Shown one piece after another: positions 15,860 to 24,251 of a stretch of DNA of 64,000 bases. The notes beneath the pieces were generated by a model, which did not search any database, was not told where the DNA came from, and was given only the letters and a program-made list of their open reading frames with translations. Position 1 is the first letter of the stretch; every line of letters begins with the position of its first letter. The DNA comes from Ornithinimicrobium sufpigmenti (GTDB taxonomy: Bacteria > Actinomycetota > Actinomycetes > Actinomycetales > Dermatophilaceae). Position numbers and translations under genes: made by a program. The stretch lies in assembly GCF_004322775.1 (NCBI RefSeq), contig NZ_CP036403.1, forward strand, positions 124,001-188,000, in the 5' to 3' direction.

Positions 15860-16491
15860 TCGGCGGGGTCGCCTGGTCCACCCTGCTGGACCTGTCCCTG
15901 CGGCACCTCTACCTGGCCGTGGTGCCCCTGGTGTGCGGACTGGCCATCGCGCTGCCGCTGGGCTGGGCGGCGGCTCGCTACCGCTGGGCAGCCCCGACCA
16001 TCGTGGCCGGCACCGGCCTGCTGTACACCATTCCGTCCCTGGCGCTGTTCGTCATCCTGCCGCTCATCACCGGTGCCCGGATCCTCGACGACTCCAACGT
16101 GCTCATCGCCCTGACCGTCTACACCGTGGCGCTGCTGACCCGGACCGTCGCGGACGGGTTCGCCTCGGTGCCCTCGGTGACCCGCCAGGCGGCGACCGCC
16201 ATGGGCTACGGCGAGCTGCGGCGCACGCTCGTCGTCGACCTGCCGCTCGCGGTCCCCGTCCTCACCGCCGGGCTGCGGGTCGCGGCGGTGAGCAACGTCT
16301 CGATGGTCTCGGTCGCGGCGCTCATCGGGGTCAGCCAGCTGGGCAGCCTGTTCACCCAGGGCTTCAACCGCAACACCCTGGACCCGATCGTCGTCGGCGT
16401 CGTGGCGAGCGTGGCGCTGGCCCTGGCGCTGGACCTGGCGATCGCGCTGGGCTCCCGGCTGCTGACCCCCTGGCTGCGGGCGGCACGATGA
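15856..16491 (+). CDS. Osmoprotectant ABC transporter permease (OpuCB/D type)
   Basis: The protein has 211 residues with about six membrane helices. The inner-membrane permease loop that docks on the ATPase is visible as QAATAMGYGELRRTLVVDLPLAVPVLTAGLRVA. GTGA overlap with the ATPase gene and ATGA overlap with the second permease show translational coupling. Two different permeases are expected for OpuC-type importers. Confidence 0.9.
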   Translation: MIGGVAWSTLLDLSLRHLYLAVVPLVCGLAIALPLGWAAARYRWAAPTIVAGTGLLYTIPSLALFVILPLITGARILDDSNVLIALTVYTVALLTRTVADGFASVPSVTRQAATAMGYGELRRTLVVDLPLAVPVLTAGLRVAAVSNVSMVSVAALIGVSQLGSLFTQGFNRNTLDPIVVGVVASVALALALDLAIALGSRLLTPWLRAAR

Positions 16492-17174
16492 TCGAGCTGA
16501 CCTGGCAGTGGCTGACCGACGCGGGATCGTGGAGCGGCCCGGGTGGGATCCTGGCCCAGGCCGCGACCCACCTGCGGATCTCCCTGGTCTCCCTGCTCCT
16601 GGCCGCGGTGCTCGCCGTCCCTGTCGGCCTCTACATCGGGCACACCGGCCGCGGCCGCTGGCTGGCGATCAACCTCGCCGGGGCCTTCCGTGCGATCCCC
16701 AGCCTCGGCGTGCTCTTCATCGCGATCATGCTGCTGCTGCCGCGGCTGCGGGGCGAGCTGGCCTTCGAGGCGCCGGTGATCATCGTCCTGGTCCTGCTCG
16801 CGGTCCCGCCGATCCTGTCCGGCACCTACGCCGGCGTGGAGTCCGTGGACCCCGCGGCCCGGGACGCCGCCCGCGGGGTCGGGATGACGGGCGGCCAGGT
16901 GCTGCGCCAGGTCGAGCTCCCGGCCGCGCTGCCGCTCCTGCTCTCCGGCGTCCGTGCGGCGATGATGCAGATCATCGCCACCGCCACGATCGCGGCCGTC
17001 GTCGGGGTCGGCGGGCTGGGCCGGTTCCTCATCGACGGGCAGGCCGCGCGCCGCTACGAGGAGATGGCCGGCGGCGCCCTCACCGTCGCCGCCCTTGCCC
17101 TGATGGTCGACCTGGTGCTCGCCGGCGGGCAGCGGCTCGCGGTCTCGCCCGGCCTGCGGGCACGCGCGCGGTGA
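16488..17174 (+). CDS. Osmoprotectant ABC transporter permease, second subunit
   Basis: The protein has 228 residues. After a short N-terminal segment it carries five to six hydrophobic helices and the EAA-type loop DAARGVGMTGGQVLRQVELPAALPLLLSG. It pairs with the preceding permease to form the membrane channel. The ATG overlaps the upstream stop by 4 bp. Confidence 0.9.
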   Translation: MIELTWQWLTDAGSWSGPGGILAQAATHLRISLVSLLLAAVLAVPVGLYIGHTGRGRWLAINLAGAFRAIPSLGVLFIAIMLLLPRLRGELAFEAPVIIVLVLLAVPPILSGTYAGVESVDPAARDAARGVGMTGGQVLRQVELPAALPLLLSGVRAAMMQIIATATIAAVVGVGGLGRFLIDGQAARRYEEMAGGALTVAALALMVDLVLAGGQRLAVSPGLRARAR

Positions 17175-17237
17175 GCCGCGCCTGACCGAGCTCGAGGCGC
17201 ACAGCGACCAGCTCGAGGTGGGTCGGGGCAGGTACGA

Positions 17238-17273
17238 GGTGGCGCCGCCGGAAGTTTCCGGTGGCGCGCCACC
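17238..17273 (+). terminator. Imperfect hairpin before the substrate-binding protein gene
   Basis: Outer arms GGTGGCGC/GCGCCACC and inner arms CCGGAA/TTCCGG form an interrupted stem with a 2-nt apex and no U tract. It could partly terminate or stabilise the transcript, which would change the ratio of binding protein to permease. Confidence 0.4.
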
Positions 17274-17316
17274 CGCTGCCCGTGCCACCGTGGGAGCCGC
17301 CGACCAGGAGGACGCC

Positions 17317-18297
17317 ATGCGCCGCACCACGATGATCGCCCTGACGCTGACCGCTGCCCTCGGGCTGGCCGGTTGTGGGGCCGGTGACGACCCCCTCGAG
17401 GACGCCGGCAACGACAGCGGCGCGGACGCGGACAACGGCACGGGCGACAGCGAAGGCACCGACGACGGTGCCTCACCCGGGGAACCGGTGACCGCCGAGG
17501 GCGGTGGGGTCACCATCGGCTCGGCGAACTTCCCGGAGAACGAGCTGCTCGCCGAGATCTACGCGGCGGCGCTGTCCGACGCCGGGGTCGAGGTCGACAC
17601 CCGGCTCAACATCGGCAACCGCGAGACCTACCTGCCCGGGCTGCAGGACGGCTCCATCGACCTCATCCCGGAGTACCTCGGCGGCCTGGGTACCTGGCTC
17701 AACCCGGAGATCACCGCGACCTCGACGGAGGACGTGCGGGCGGACGTGGAGGCGAACCTGCCCGAGGGGCTGACGCTGCTGGAGCACAGCGAGGCCGAGA
17801 ACAAGGACGCGATCGTGGTCAGCTCTCAGACCGCTCAGGAGCACGGGCTGAACCAGATCGGCGACCTGGCCGACGTCGCCGGCGAGATGTCGCTGGGCGG
17901 CCCGCCGGAGTTCGAGTCGCGACCCAACGGCGTGGCCGGGCTCGAGCGCGTCTACGGCGTGGTGTTCGGCTCGTTCCGCTCCCTGTCGGCGGGCGGCAAC
18001 CTCAGCGTCCAGGCCCTGGCCAGCGGTCAGGTCGACGCCGCCAACATCTTCACCACCGACCCGGCGATCGAGGAGAACGGCTTCGTGGTGCTGGAGGACC
18101 CCGAGAGCCTCTTCGCCGCGCAGAACGTGGTGCCGCTGGCCTCCACCGACGTCGTCGACGACACGGTGGAGCAGACGCTCGACGCGGTCTCCGCGGCCCT
18201 GACCACGGAGAACCTCACCGCGATGATGGTGCAGGTCCTCAGTGACGGGCAGGCTCCCGCCGACGTGGCCAGGGAGTTCGTCGACGAGCACCTCTGA
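17317..18297 (+). CDS. Osmoprotectant ABC transporter substrate-binding lipoprotein (OpuCC-like)
   Basis: The protein has 326 residues. The signal peptide ends in a lipobox LGLAGC, followed by an acidic Gly/Asp linker to about residue 65 and then the ligand-binding domain (VTIGSANFPENELLAEIYAAAL, LNIGNRETYLPGLQDGSIDLIPEYLGG), which matches the QAT-type glycine betaine/choline-binding fold. The frame is open upstream, but the ATG at 17317 follows CAGGAGGA and begins the signal peptide. It completes the transporter encoded by the three preceding genes. Confidence 0.92.
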   Translation: MRRTTMIALTLTAALGLAGCGAGDDPLEDAGNDSGADADNGTGDSEGTDDGASPGEPVTAEGGGVTIGSANFPENELLAEIYAAALSDAGVEVDTRLNIGNRETYLPGLQDGSIDLIPEYLGGLGTWLNPEITATSTEDVRADVEANLPEGLTLLEHSEAENKDAIVVSSQTAQEHGLNQIGDLADVAGEMSLGGPPEFESRPNGVAGLERVYGVVFGSFRSLSAGGNLSVQALASGQVDAANIFTTDPAIEENGFVVLEDPESLFAAQNVVPLASTDVVDDTVEQTLDAVSAALTTENLTAMMVQVLSDGQAPADVAREFVDEHL

Positions 18298-18364
18298 CGC
18301 GCCCGGCCGGACGTCCCGCCGGGCCCGAGAACCGCTACACCCTGACACCCGGGTCCGGGCTGGC

Positions 18365-18370
18365 TAGCGT
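18365..18370 (+). promoter_or_regulatory. -10 box (TAGCGT) of the TspO-like gene
   Basis: TAGCGT sits 6 bp before the ATG at 18377, which fits a leaderless transcript of the kind seen at several other genes in the window. Confidence 0.45.
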
Positions 18371-18376
18371 GGCTGG

Positions 18377-19219
18377 ATGAGCACACGCCATACCTGGACC
18401 TCCTCCCCACCCGCATCTCGCCCGTCGACCCTGCGCCGCGACCAGATCCTGGTGACGGTGGCCGCGGTGATCTGGGTGGTCGGGAACCTGTTCGGCAGCG
18501 GCCTCATCGGCAGCGACGACGGGGTCAGCGACCAGGGCGACGGGCTGTTTACCGACAGCACGACGCTGATCGCCCCGGACGGGCCCGCGTTCTCCATCTG
18601 GTCGGTGATCTACGTCCTGCTCGGTGCCTACGTCATCTGGCAGTGGGTGGCGGCCGACTCCCGCTGGGCGGCGGTGACGCGGCTGCCCGCGGCCGCGTCC
18701 ATCGCCCTGAACGGGATCTGGCTCGTGGTCGTCTTCGCCGACTGGGTCCTGGTGTCGGTGCTGGTCATCCTCGGCATCGCGGCCTCGCTCGGGTTCGTCC
18801 TGGCGCGCACGGCCACCCTGCCGGGCGAAGGGTGGGCGCCGACCGTGTCCGTCTCGGTCACCTTCGGCCTCTACCTGGGCTGGATCTGCGTCGCGACCTG
18901 CGCCAACATCGCCTCCTGGCTGGTGGGGCTCGGGGTGCCCGAGGACGGCACCGGCCCCACGATCACCACGGTCGCCGTGCTGCTCGTCGTGGTCGGGCTG
19001 GTCGCCTTCCTGCTCAGCCGCACCCGGCAGCAGGTCTTCCGCACGGCGCTCGCCGCGGCCGTCGTCTGGGGCCTGTCCTGGGTGTCCTGGGGCCGGTTCA
19101 CCGGCGACCTGGAGAACACGGTGGTCGGGTATGCCGCCGCCTTCGCCGCCCTGTGCGTCGTCGGCCTGCTGGTCGTCTTCCTCCTCCCGCAGCGCCGCCG
19201 CGCCGAGGTCCGAGCCTGA
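18377..19219 (+). CDS. TspO/MBR-related multi-pass membrane protein
   Basis: The protein has 280 residues with seven to eight hydrophobic helices. The segment IAPDGPAFSIWSVIYVLLGAYV and the Trp-rich helices that follow resemble the long TspO-related proteins annotated as tryptophan-rich sensory proteins. No catalytic motif is seen. It stands alone, between the OpuC transporter and a convergent gene, and is the second TspO-like protein in the window. Function is not established; family assignment is moderate. Confidence 0.65.
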   Translation: MSTRHTWTSSPPASRPSTLRRDQILVTVAAVIWVVGNLFGSGLIGSDDGVSDQGDGLFTDSTTLIAPDGPAFSIWSVIYVLLGAYVIWQWVAADSRWAAVTRLPAAASIALNGIWLVVVFADWVLVSVLVILGIAASLGFVLARTATLPGEGWAPTVSVSVTFGLYLGWICVATCANIASWLVGLGVPEDGTGPTITTVAVLLVVVGLVAFLLSRTRQQVFRTALAAAVVWGLSWVSWGRFTGDLENTVVGYAAAFAALCVVGLLVVFLLPQRRRAEVRA

Positions 19220-19237
19220 GGCCCCTGAGGGTATGCG

Positions 19238-19274
19238 GAGAGCCCGCCACCGCTGCTAGCGGTGGCGGGCTCTC
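19238..19274. terminator. Bidirectional 17-bp hairpin terminator
   Basis: GAGAGCCCGCCACCGCT pairs perfectly with AGCGGTGGCGGGCTCTC around a GCT loop. It lies between the convergent TspO-like gene and the nucleotidase gene, so it can serve both. Confidence 0.85.
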
Positions 19275-19319
19275 GCGTCGGTGCCAGGTCCGGTCGCCGG
19301 TCGCGGCCGGCGCCACGTC

Positions 19320-22064
19320 CTACGGCTCGGGGGTGACCTCCTGGCGACGGTCCTCCGGAGCGGTCAGCCCGGGGTTCTCACCCAGGTAGCCGACCAGGTT
19401 GGCCAGGTCCTCCGGGCCGCCCAGCAGGTTGGTCCCGTTGGTGAAGGCGGTGAAGTCGTCGCCGCCCTCGGCCAGGAAGTTCAGCGTCGAGACCCGGTAG
19501 GTCTCTTCCAGGTCGATCGGCTCACCGTTCAGCTCCATGGTGCCGACCTTGCTGCCCTCGGGCTGCGCGTCGTCCCAGGTGTAGGTGAAGCCCTCGCTGA
19601 CGCCCAGCGCGAGGTACTCGCGACCACGGCCGGGGACGTACTGCTGCTCCAGGACGGCCTTGATGTCGGCCCCGGTGAGGTCGATGGAGACCAGGATGTT
19701 GCCGAAGGGCATGACGTTGTAGGCCTCCTGGTAGGTGACCTCGCCCGGCTCCTCCTCGTTGCTGATCTGGTCGTAGACGAGGCTGGCCCGCACGCCGCCG
19801 ACGTTCATGAAGGAGATCTGCGCACCGCCGTCCTCGGGGGCTGAGGTGCCCCAGAGGATGGAGTCGGCGACCACGTTGGCCATCGGCGTCTCGATGCCGC
19901 GGTCACCACCGGCGTCACCGGTGATGTCCTCGGCGATGGTGCCCACGACGGTGCCGGCGACGACGTCCGCCAGCGCCTCCCACTTGGCCACGACCTCGGC
20001 CACCACCGGGTGGTCGGGCACGGACTGGAGCACGAGGCGGTTGTCCGCCCAGGTGCTGTCGCGCACGACGTCACCGGTGCTGCGGCTGATGACCAGCGCG
20101 GTCTCGGTGACGACGCGGGCGTACTGGTTGGCGCTGGTGACCAGGCGGTCGTTGCCGTCCGGGTCGGGGATGGAGCAGACGTAGGGCTCGTGGGTGTGCC
20201 CGGTGACCACGGCGTCGATGGCCGGGTCGAGCTGCTCGGCGATCTCCACGATCGGGCCGGAGATGCCCTCGCACCCGTTGTAGGTACCCGTCTGGTAGCC
20301 ACCCTCGTGCAGCAGCACGACGATGCTCTCGACCCCTTCGGCCTGCAGGGCGGCGGCCTGGGCGTTGGCGGTCTCCACCTCGTCGAGGAAGTCGACCGTC
20401 GCCACGCCGCCGGGGCTGACCAGGCTGGGGGTGTCCTCCAGGGTCATCCCGATGAAGCCGACGTCCACGCCGTCGACCTCGCGGACCTCGGTGGCGGGCA
20501 GGACCGGCTCACGGGTTTCCTTGTCGACGACGTTGGCCGCCAGCCACTGGAAGTCCGCGCCCTGGTAGGGCTCGTCCTCGATGAAGCAGCCCAGCACGGG
20601 GTGGCAGCCGCCGTCCTGCATCCGCAGCAGCTCGTCGACGCCCTCGTCGAACTCGTGGTTGCCGACGCTGGAGACGTCCAGCCCGGCGACGTTGAGGGTC
20701 TCCACCGCCGGCTCGTCCTGGAACAGGCCGGAGACGAAGGTGGACCCACCGATGAGGTCACCGGCGGCGACGGTGATCGTCTTGCCCTCGAAGGCCCGGA
20801 CGCGCAGCATCTCCAGCGTGGTGGCCAGGTTCACCGCACCTCCGACGGCGTGCTGCTCCGGGTCGTGCTCGGGGGACAGCCGCGCACCCTCGTCGACCGA
20901 GATGTGCCCGTGGTAGTCGTTGAAGGACAGCATCTGCAGCACCATCTCGTCCGCCCAGGCCGGGAGCAGCGCGTCCAGCGACCCGGTCACGGCGTCGGAG
21001 ACGGCGACCGGCCCGCCGAAGACGGTGAGGCCCTCGGGGGAGATCCGGTCCAGGGCGGCCGTCGTCGCGCCCGGCACCTCGGCCGGGCGGGTCAGCAGCA
21101 GCGGCTGCCCGTGGTAGGCCGCGAGCGCACCACCGGTGAGGGCGTCGGGGTAGTCGTGCCCGCTGGCCAGGTAGGCCTCGGTGTCGAACTGGTAGGTCTC
21201 CGTCAGCGCGGCCGCCGTGCCGTAGCGGTCGGGGCCGAAGACCCGCGTGGTGTCCGGGACCAGCTCGGCCAGCTCGGCGACCCGCTCGTCGGACAGGGCG
21301 CCGGAACCACCGAGCACGACGATGCTCTGCGGCGCCAGGCGGGTGATGGCCTCGGCGGTGACGCCCCGCAGGCGGTCGGGGTCGGTGAGCAGCAACGGCA
21401 TACCGTCCCGCCCGGCCACGGCGCCACCGGTCAGCGCGTCGGGGAAGTCGTCGCCGGTGGCGACGAAGAGGACCGGGACGCCCTCGGGGTAGCCGTCGAC
21501 GATGGCGGCGGACGTGGCGTAGCGGTTGGCGCCCGCGACGCGGACGACCTGGTCCGCGTACCCCTGCAGCTCGGTGAGGACGGAGGCGGAGACAGCCTCC
21601 GACCCGCCCATCACGATGATGTTGCTGGGTGCCAGGTCCCTCAGGGCGGACGCGGTCGGCCCGGGCAGCGAGCCCGGACGGGTCAGCAGCACCGGCACCT
21701 GCATCTGGGCCATCAGCACCTCGGCGCTCGAGGTGCCGTGGGTGATGGCCTCCGCGACCGGTGCCGGCACGGCTGAGCTCAGCGCGTCGGGGAAGGTGCG
21801 GCCGGTCGCGATGATCACCGTGTCGGCGGCCTCGGCCGGGAAGGCGCGGGCGATCTCCGCGGCCGTCTGGTAACGGTCCGCGCCGGCGATCCGGCCGGTC
21901 GTGACCGCGTCCTCGGCTGGGGACGCGGGGGACGTCGCGACCGGTGCTCCGGCCGCTGGCAGGGAGGTGGTGGACGATGCCATGGCGGCTCCGCTGGCCA
22001 CCAGGGCCAGAGCTGCTGTCGCCGCCAAGGCTGCGCGCGGCGGCGCCAACCTACGCTGAGACAT
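19320..22064 (-). CDS. Secreted 5'-nucleotidase/metallophosphoesterase with three CWB2 repeats
   Basis: The protein has 914 residues. A signal peptide (about 1-32) is followed by three cell-wall-binding type 2 repeats (57-370; GRIAGADRYQTAAEIARAF, VAGANRYATSA, VFGPDRYGTAA). From about 375 it is a bifunctional nucleotidase: D383 and H385 in LSFNDYHGH, AGDLIGG, GNHE at 468-471 and VTGHTHEPY bind the two metals. The C-terminal third carries the nucleotide-binding domain (NVGGVRASL, ALGVSEGFTYTWDD). It would hydrolyse extracellular nucleotides at the cell wall for phosphate or nucleoside scavenging. The ATG at 22064 is chosen because the signal peptide begins there. Confidence 0.92.
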   Translation of the reverse strand: MSQRRLAPPRAALAATAALALVASGAAMASSTTSLPAAGAPVATSPASPAEDAVTTGRIAGADRYQTAAEIARAFPAEAADTVIIATGRTFPDALSSAVPAPVAEAITHGTSSAEVLMAQMQVPVLLTRPGSLPGPTASALRDLAPSNIIVMGGSEAVSASVLTELQGYADQVVRVAGANRYATSAAIVDGYPEGVPVLFVATGDDFPDALTGGAVAGRDGMPLLLTDPDRLRGVTAEAITRLAPQSIVVLGGSGALSDERVAELAELVPDTTRVFGPDRYGTAAALTETYQFDTEAYLASGHDYPDALTGGALAAYHGQPLLLTRPAEVPGATTAALDRISPEGLTVFGGPVAVSDAVTGSLDALLPAWADEMVLQMLSFNDYHGHISVDEGARLSPEHDPEQHAVGGAVNLATTLEMLRVRAFEGKTITVAAGDLIGGSTFVSGLFQDEPAVETLNVAGLDVSSVGNHEFDEGVDELLRMQDGGCHPVLGCFIEDEPYQGADFQWLAANVVDKETREPVLPATEVREVDGVDVGFIGMTLEDTPSLVSPGGVATVDFLDEVETANAQAAALQAEGVESIVVLLHEGGYQTGTYNGCEGISGPIVEIAEQLDPAIDAVVTGHTHEPYVCSIPDPDGNDRLVTSANQYARVVTETALVISRSTGDVVRDSTWADNRLVLQSVPDHPVVAEVVAKWEALADVVAGTVVGTIAEDITGDAGGDRGIETPMANVVADSILWGTSAPEDGGAQISFMNVGGVRASLVYDQISNEEEPGEVTYQEAYNVMPFGNILVSIDLTGADIKAVLEQQYVPGRGREYLALGVSEGFTYTWDDAQPEGSKVGTMELNGEPIDLEETYRVSTLNFLAEGGDDFTAFTNGTNLLGGPEDLANLVGYLGENPGLTAPEDRRQEVTPEP

Positions 22065-22411
22065 GGGGTTCTCTTTTCGTTGGGGGTCACGGCACCCATC
22101 GGCGTCGATGTGTGCTGGGACGAAGGTAACCGACCGGTTGTGGGGCCCAACAGGGTCGGCGTGACGCGTGTGACTGGTGTGACGACTGAGGCGCTGGCCG
22201 GCGCAGTGTTCACCCGGAGTTGGCGCGAAAGCAACGACCCCCCTAGCGTCGACCGGCACGGCGACATAAGGTCAGGGGGTCGGTCACCGACGTGGGTGCC
22301 CGACGTCGCACGACGATGCAGTGACACGACGATGCAGTGATGGGCGGCCGACGACGGCCGATGATGGCACCGGCGCGAGAGCGCCTCGACGAGGAACCAG
22401 GGGTAGGGCGT
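22065..22411. other. 347-bp divergent intergenic region
   Basis: No gene is seen. It should hold the promoters of the leftward nucleotidase and the rightward peptidoglycan-binding protein. Three GTGAC units lie in gcgtgacgcgtgtgactg and the bases after it (about 22160-22185). A 16-bp tandem duplication CACGACGATGCAGTGA fills 22309-22340. Confidence 0.6.
22309..22340. repeat. 16-bp tandem duplication
   Basis: CACGACGATGCAGTGA occurs twice in a row just upstream of the peptidoglycan-binding protein gene. The second copy adjoins an ATG in the same frame as that gene, so it may mark the 5' untranslated region rather than coding sequence. Confidence 0.8.
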
Positions 22412-24244
22412 ATGCGAGGACCAGGGGGTGTGCGCCGCCAGGGGCGGGGCGCACGAGGCGGCATCACGGTGCTGCTGGCCTGCGGTTTGCTCGTGGGTGG
22501 GCAGGCAACGGCGTTCGGCACCGGGCAGGCTCCCCCCGAGCAGGGTGAGGCGCCGGCGCAGCCCGCGCCCCCCGTCGAGCCGGTCGAGCCTGTCGCCCCG
22601 CCGGCCGACGGCGGCGACCAGCCGGCCGAGCCCGGCAACGGGCTGACCTATGTCGGGGGTTTCGTCGCCAACGGGCACGCCGCCGGACCCACCACGTTCA
22701 GCCCTCTCCCCGCCGACGAGGCCTTTCCCGTGCCCGCCCCGCCCGTCAACGAGGTCCTGCCCGTCGAGGTCGACGAGCTGGGCCCCTACGTCCGGCAGAT
22801 CTCCTGCGACCCGCAGGACCGGCCTGGGATCACCGCCTTCGCGATGCTCATCGGCGACCACTACGACCGTCCCGCCTACAGCGGCTCCCGTCCGTGCGTC
22901 GCCTACAACAGCTTCCACCACGACGGCCGCGCGCTGGACTGGGCGCTGAACGCCTACGACCCCATGGACCGCCGCCTCGGCGACGCCGTGGCCCTGTGGC
23001 TGACCGAGAACGACGGCGAGATGGCCGCCCGCTTCGGCATCGAGAACCTCATCTGGAACCGGCAGGTCTGGGACCGCTGGAACGGCTGGCAGGTCTACGC
23101 CGGGCACCCCCACGACGACCACATCCACTTCGCCTTCACCTGGGACGGCGCCCAGATGAACACCTCGTGGTGGACCGGCGTGGCCGTGACTTCGCCCGAC
23201 CTCGGCCCGTGCGAGATCGCCGGCCAGTACTCCGCCCTGCACGTCTTCCCGCGCCGCCAGGCCTGCCCCAGCACCGACTTCCTCCCCCCGCTCACCGGGT
23301 TGCCCGAGGTGCAGCCGGGCGGCGCCGACACCGGGTTGGCGACCCTGCAGGAGAAGCTGGGCGTCCCGGTCACCGGCGTCCTGGACACCACGACGCGCAA
23401 CGCCCTGGTGCAGTGGCAGCTCGAGCACGACGTGCCGGCCACCGGCGTGCCGGACGATCTGACCCAGGCCGGGCTGCAGGGCTGGACGCTGCCCGACCTC
23501 GCGCTCGGTCTGCAGGAGCTCCTGCCGCAGGAGTGGCAGAAGACCGAGTACACCCCCTACCTGCGCACCACGCTGACGGAGGGTGACACCGGTCCGGCGG
23601 TCGTGCTGCTGCAGGAGGCGCTGGGTGCCGAGCCGGACGGTGACTTCGGCCCCCTCACCGCGGAGGCGCTGCGCGAGTGGGAGGACTCCGTCCCGGTCCT
23701 GCAGATCCAGGCGGAGCGCCGCGGCGAAGGACCAGCGGTCGTCACCCCGTTGACCTGGACCCTGCTGGAGCGGGCCGTCCACCCGACCATCGACGTGCGC
23801 GAGCTCGAGCTGCGCGAGGGCGATGTCGACCAGGTGGCCGACCCCGAGGGTGCCCGGGCGACGCAGGCGCCGCGGTCTGGCGAGGACGGCGCCCCGGTCC
23901 CGACCTACGCCGGCGGCGCGGTCACCTTCCTGCAGACGCTGCTGGGCATCGAGGCGGACGGCGACTTCGGGCCGAAGACCGCCGAGGCGGTGCGCGAGGT
24001 CCAGGAGGCCGCCGAGCTGGAGCCGACCGGCGTCGTCGACGGCCCGACGTGGAGGGCGATCGAGGTCGAGGCGGTCGAGGCCGGCCACGCACCCGGGCCC
24101 CCGGGGCTGGCGGCCCAGCGGGAGCGCGAGGCGATCGAGGAGGCGGAGCGAAAGGCCGAGGAGCAGGCCCGTCGCGAGGCCGAGGAGGCCGAACGGGAAC
24201 GTGCCGCCGCGTTCCGCGCGTCCCTGGCGAACGCGTCGCGCTGA
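22412..24244 (+). CDS. Secreted peptidoglycan-binding-domain protein with a DD-peptidase-like fold
   Basis: The protein has about 610 residues from the ATG at 22412; in-frame ATGs at 22337 and 22364 would add an unlikely Arg/Met-rich leader before the signal peptide. After an Ala/Pro linker, residues 120-270 contain HDGRALDWALNAY and HDDHIHF, resembling the metal ligands of M15-type or extensin-like domains. Three peptidoglycan-binding type 1 repeats follow (VTGVLDTTTRNALVQWQ, PDGDFGPLTAEALREW, ADGDFGPKTAEAVREVQ). The tail is a charged Glu/Arg coiled coil. It probably acts at the cell wall; hydrolase activity is inferred. Confidence 0.8.
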   Translation: MRGPGGVRRQGRGARGGITVLLACGLLVGGQATAFGTGQAPPEQGEAPAQPAPPVEPVEPVAPPADGGDQPAEPGNGLTYVGGFVANGHAAGPTTFSPLPADEAFPVPAPPVNEVLPVEVDELGPYVRQISCDPQDRPGITAFAMLIGDHYDRPAYSGSRPCVAYNSFHHDGRALDWALNAYDPMDRRLGDAVALWLTENDGEMAARFGIENLIWNRQVWDRWNGWQVYAGHPHDDHIHFAFTWDGAQMNTSWWTGVAVTSPDLGPCEIAGQYSALHVFPRRQACPSTDFLPPLTGLPEVQPGGADTGLATLQEKLGVPVTGVLDTTTRNALVQWQLEHDVPATGVPDDLTQAGLQGWTLPDLALGLQELLPQEWQKTEYTPYLRTTLTEGDTGPAVVLLQEALGAEPDGDFGPLTAEALREWEDSVPVLQIQAERRGEGPAVVTPLTWTLLERAVHPTIDVRELELREGDVDQVADPEGARATQAPRSGEDGAPVPTYAGGAVTFLQTLLGIEADGDFGPKTAEAVREVQEAAELEPTGVVDGPTWRAIEVEAVEAGHAPGPPGLAAQREREAIEEAERKAEEQARREAEEAERERAAAFRASLANASR

Positions 24245-24251
24245 CGCCCGG

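Noticed and set aside
22065..22259. N-terminal extension of the CWB2 nucleotidase
   Set aside because: The signal peptide begins at 22064; the extension is polar, unlike an export signal, and would place that signal internally.
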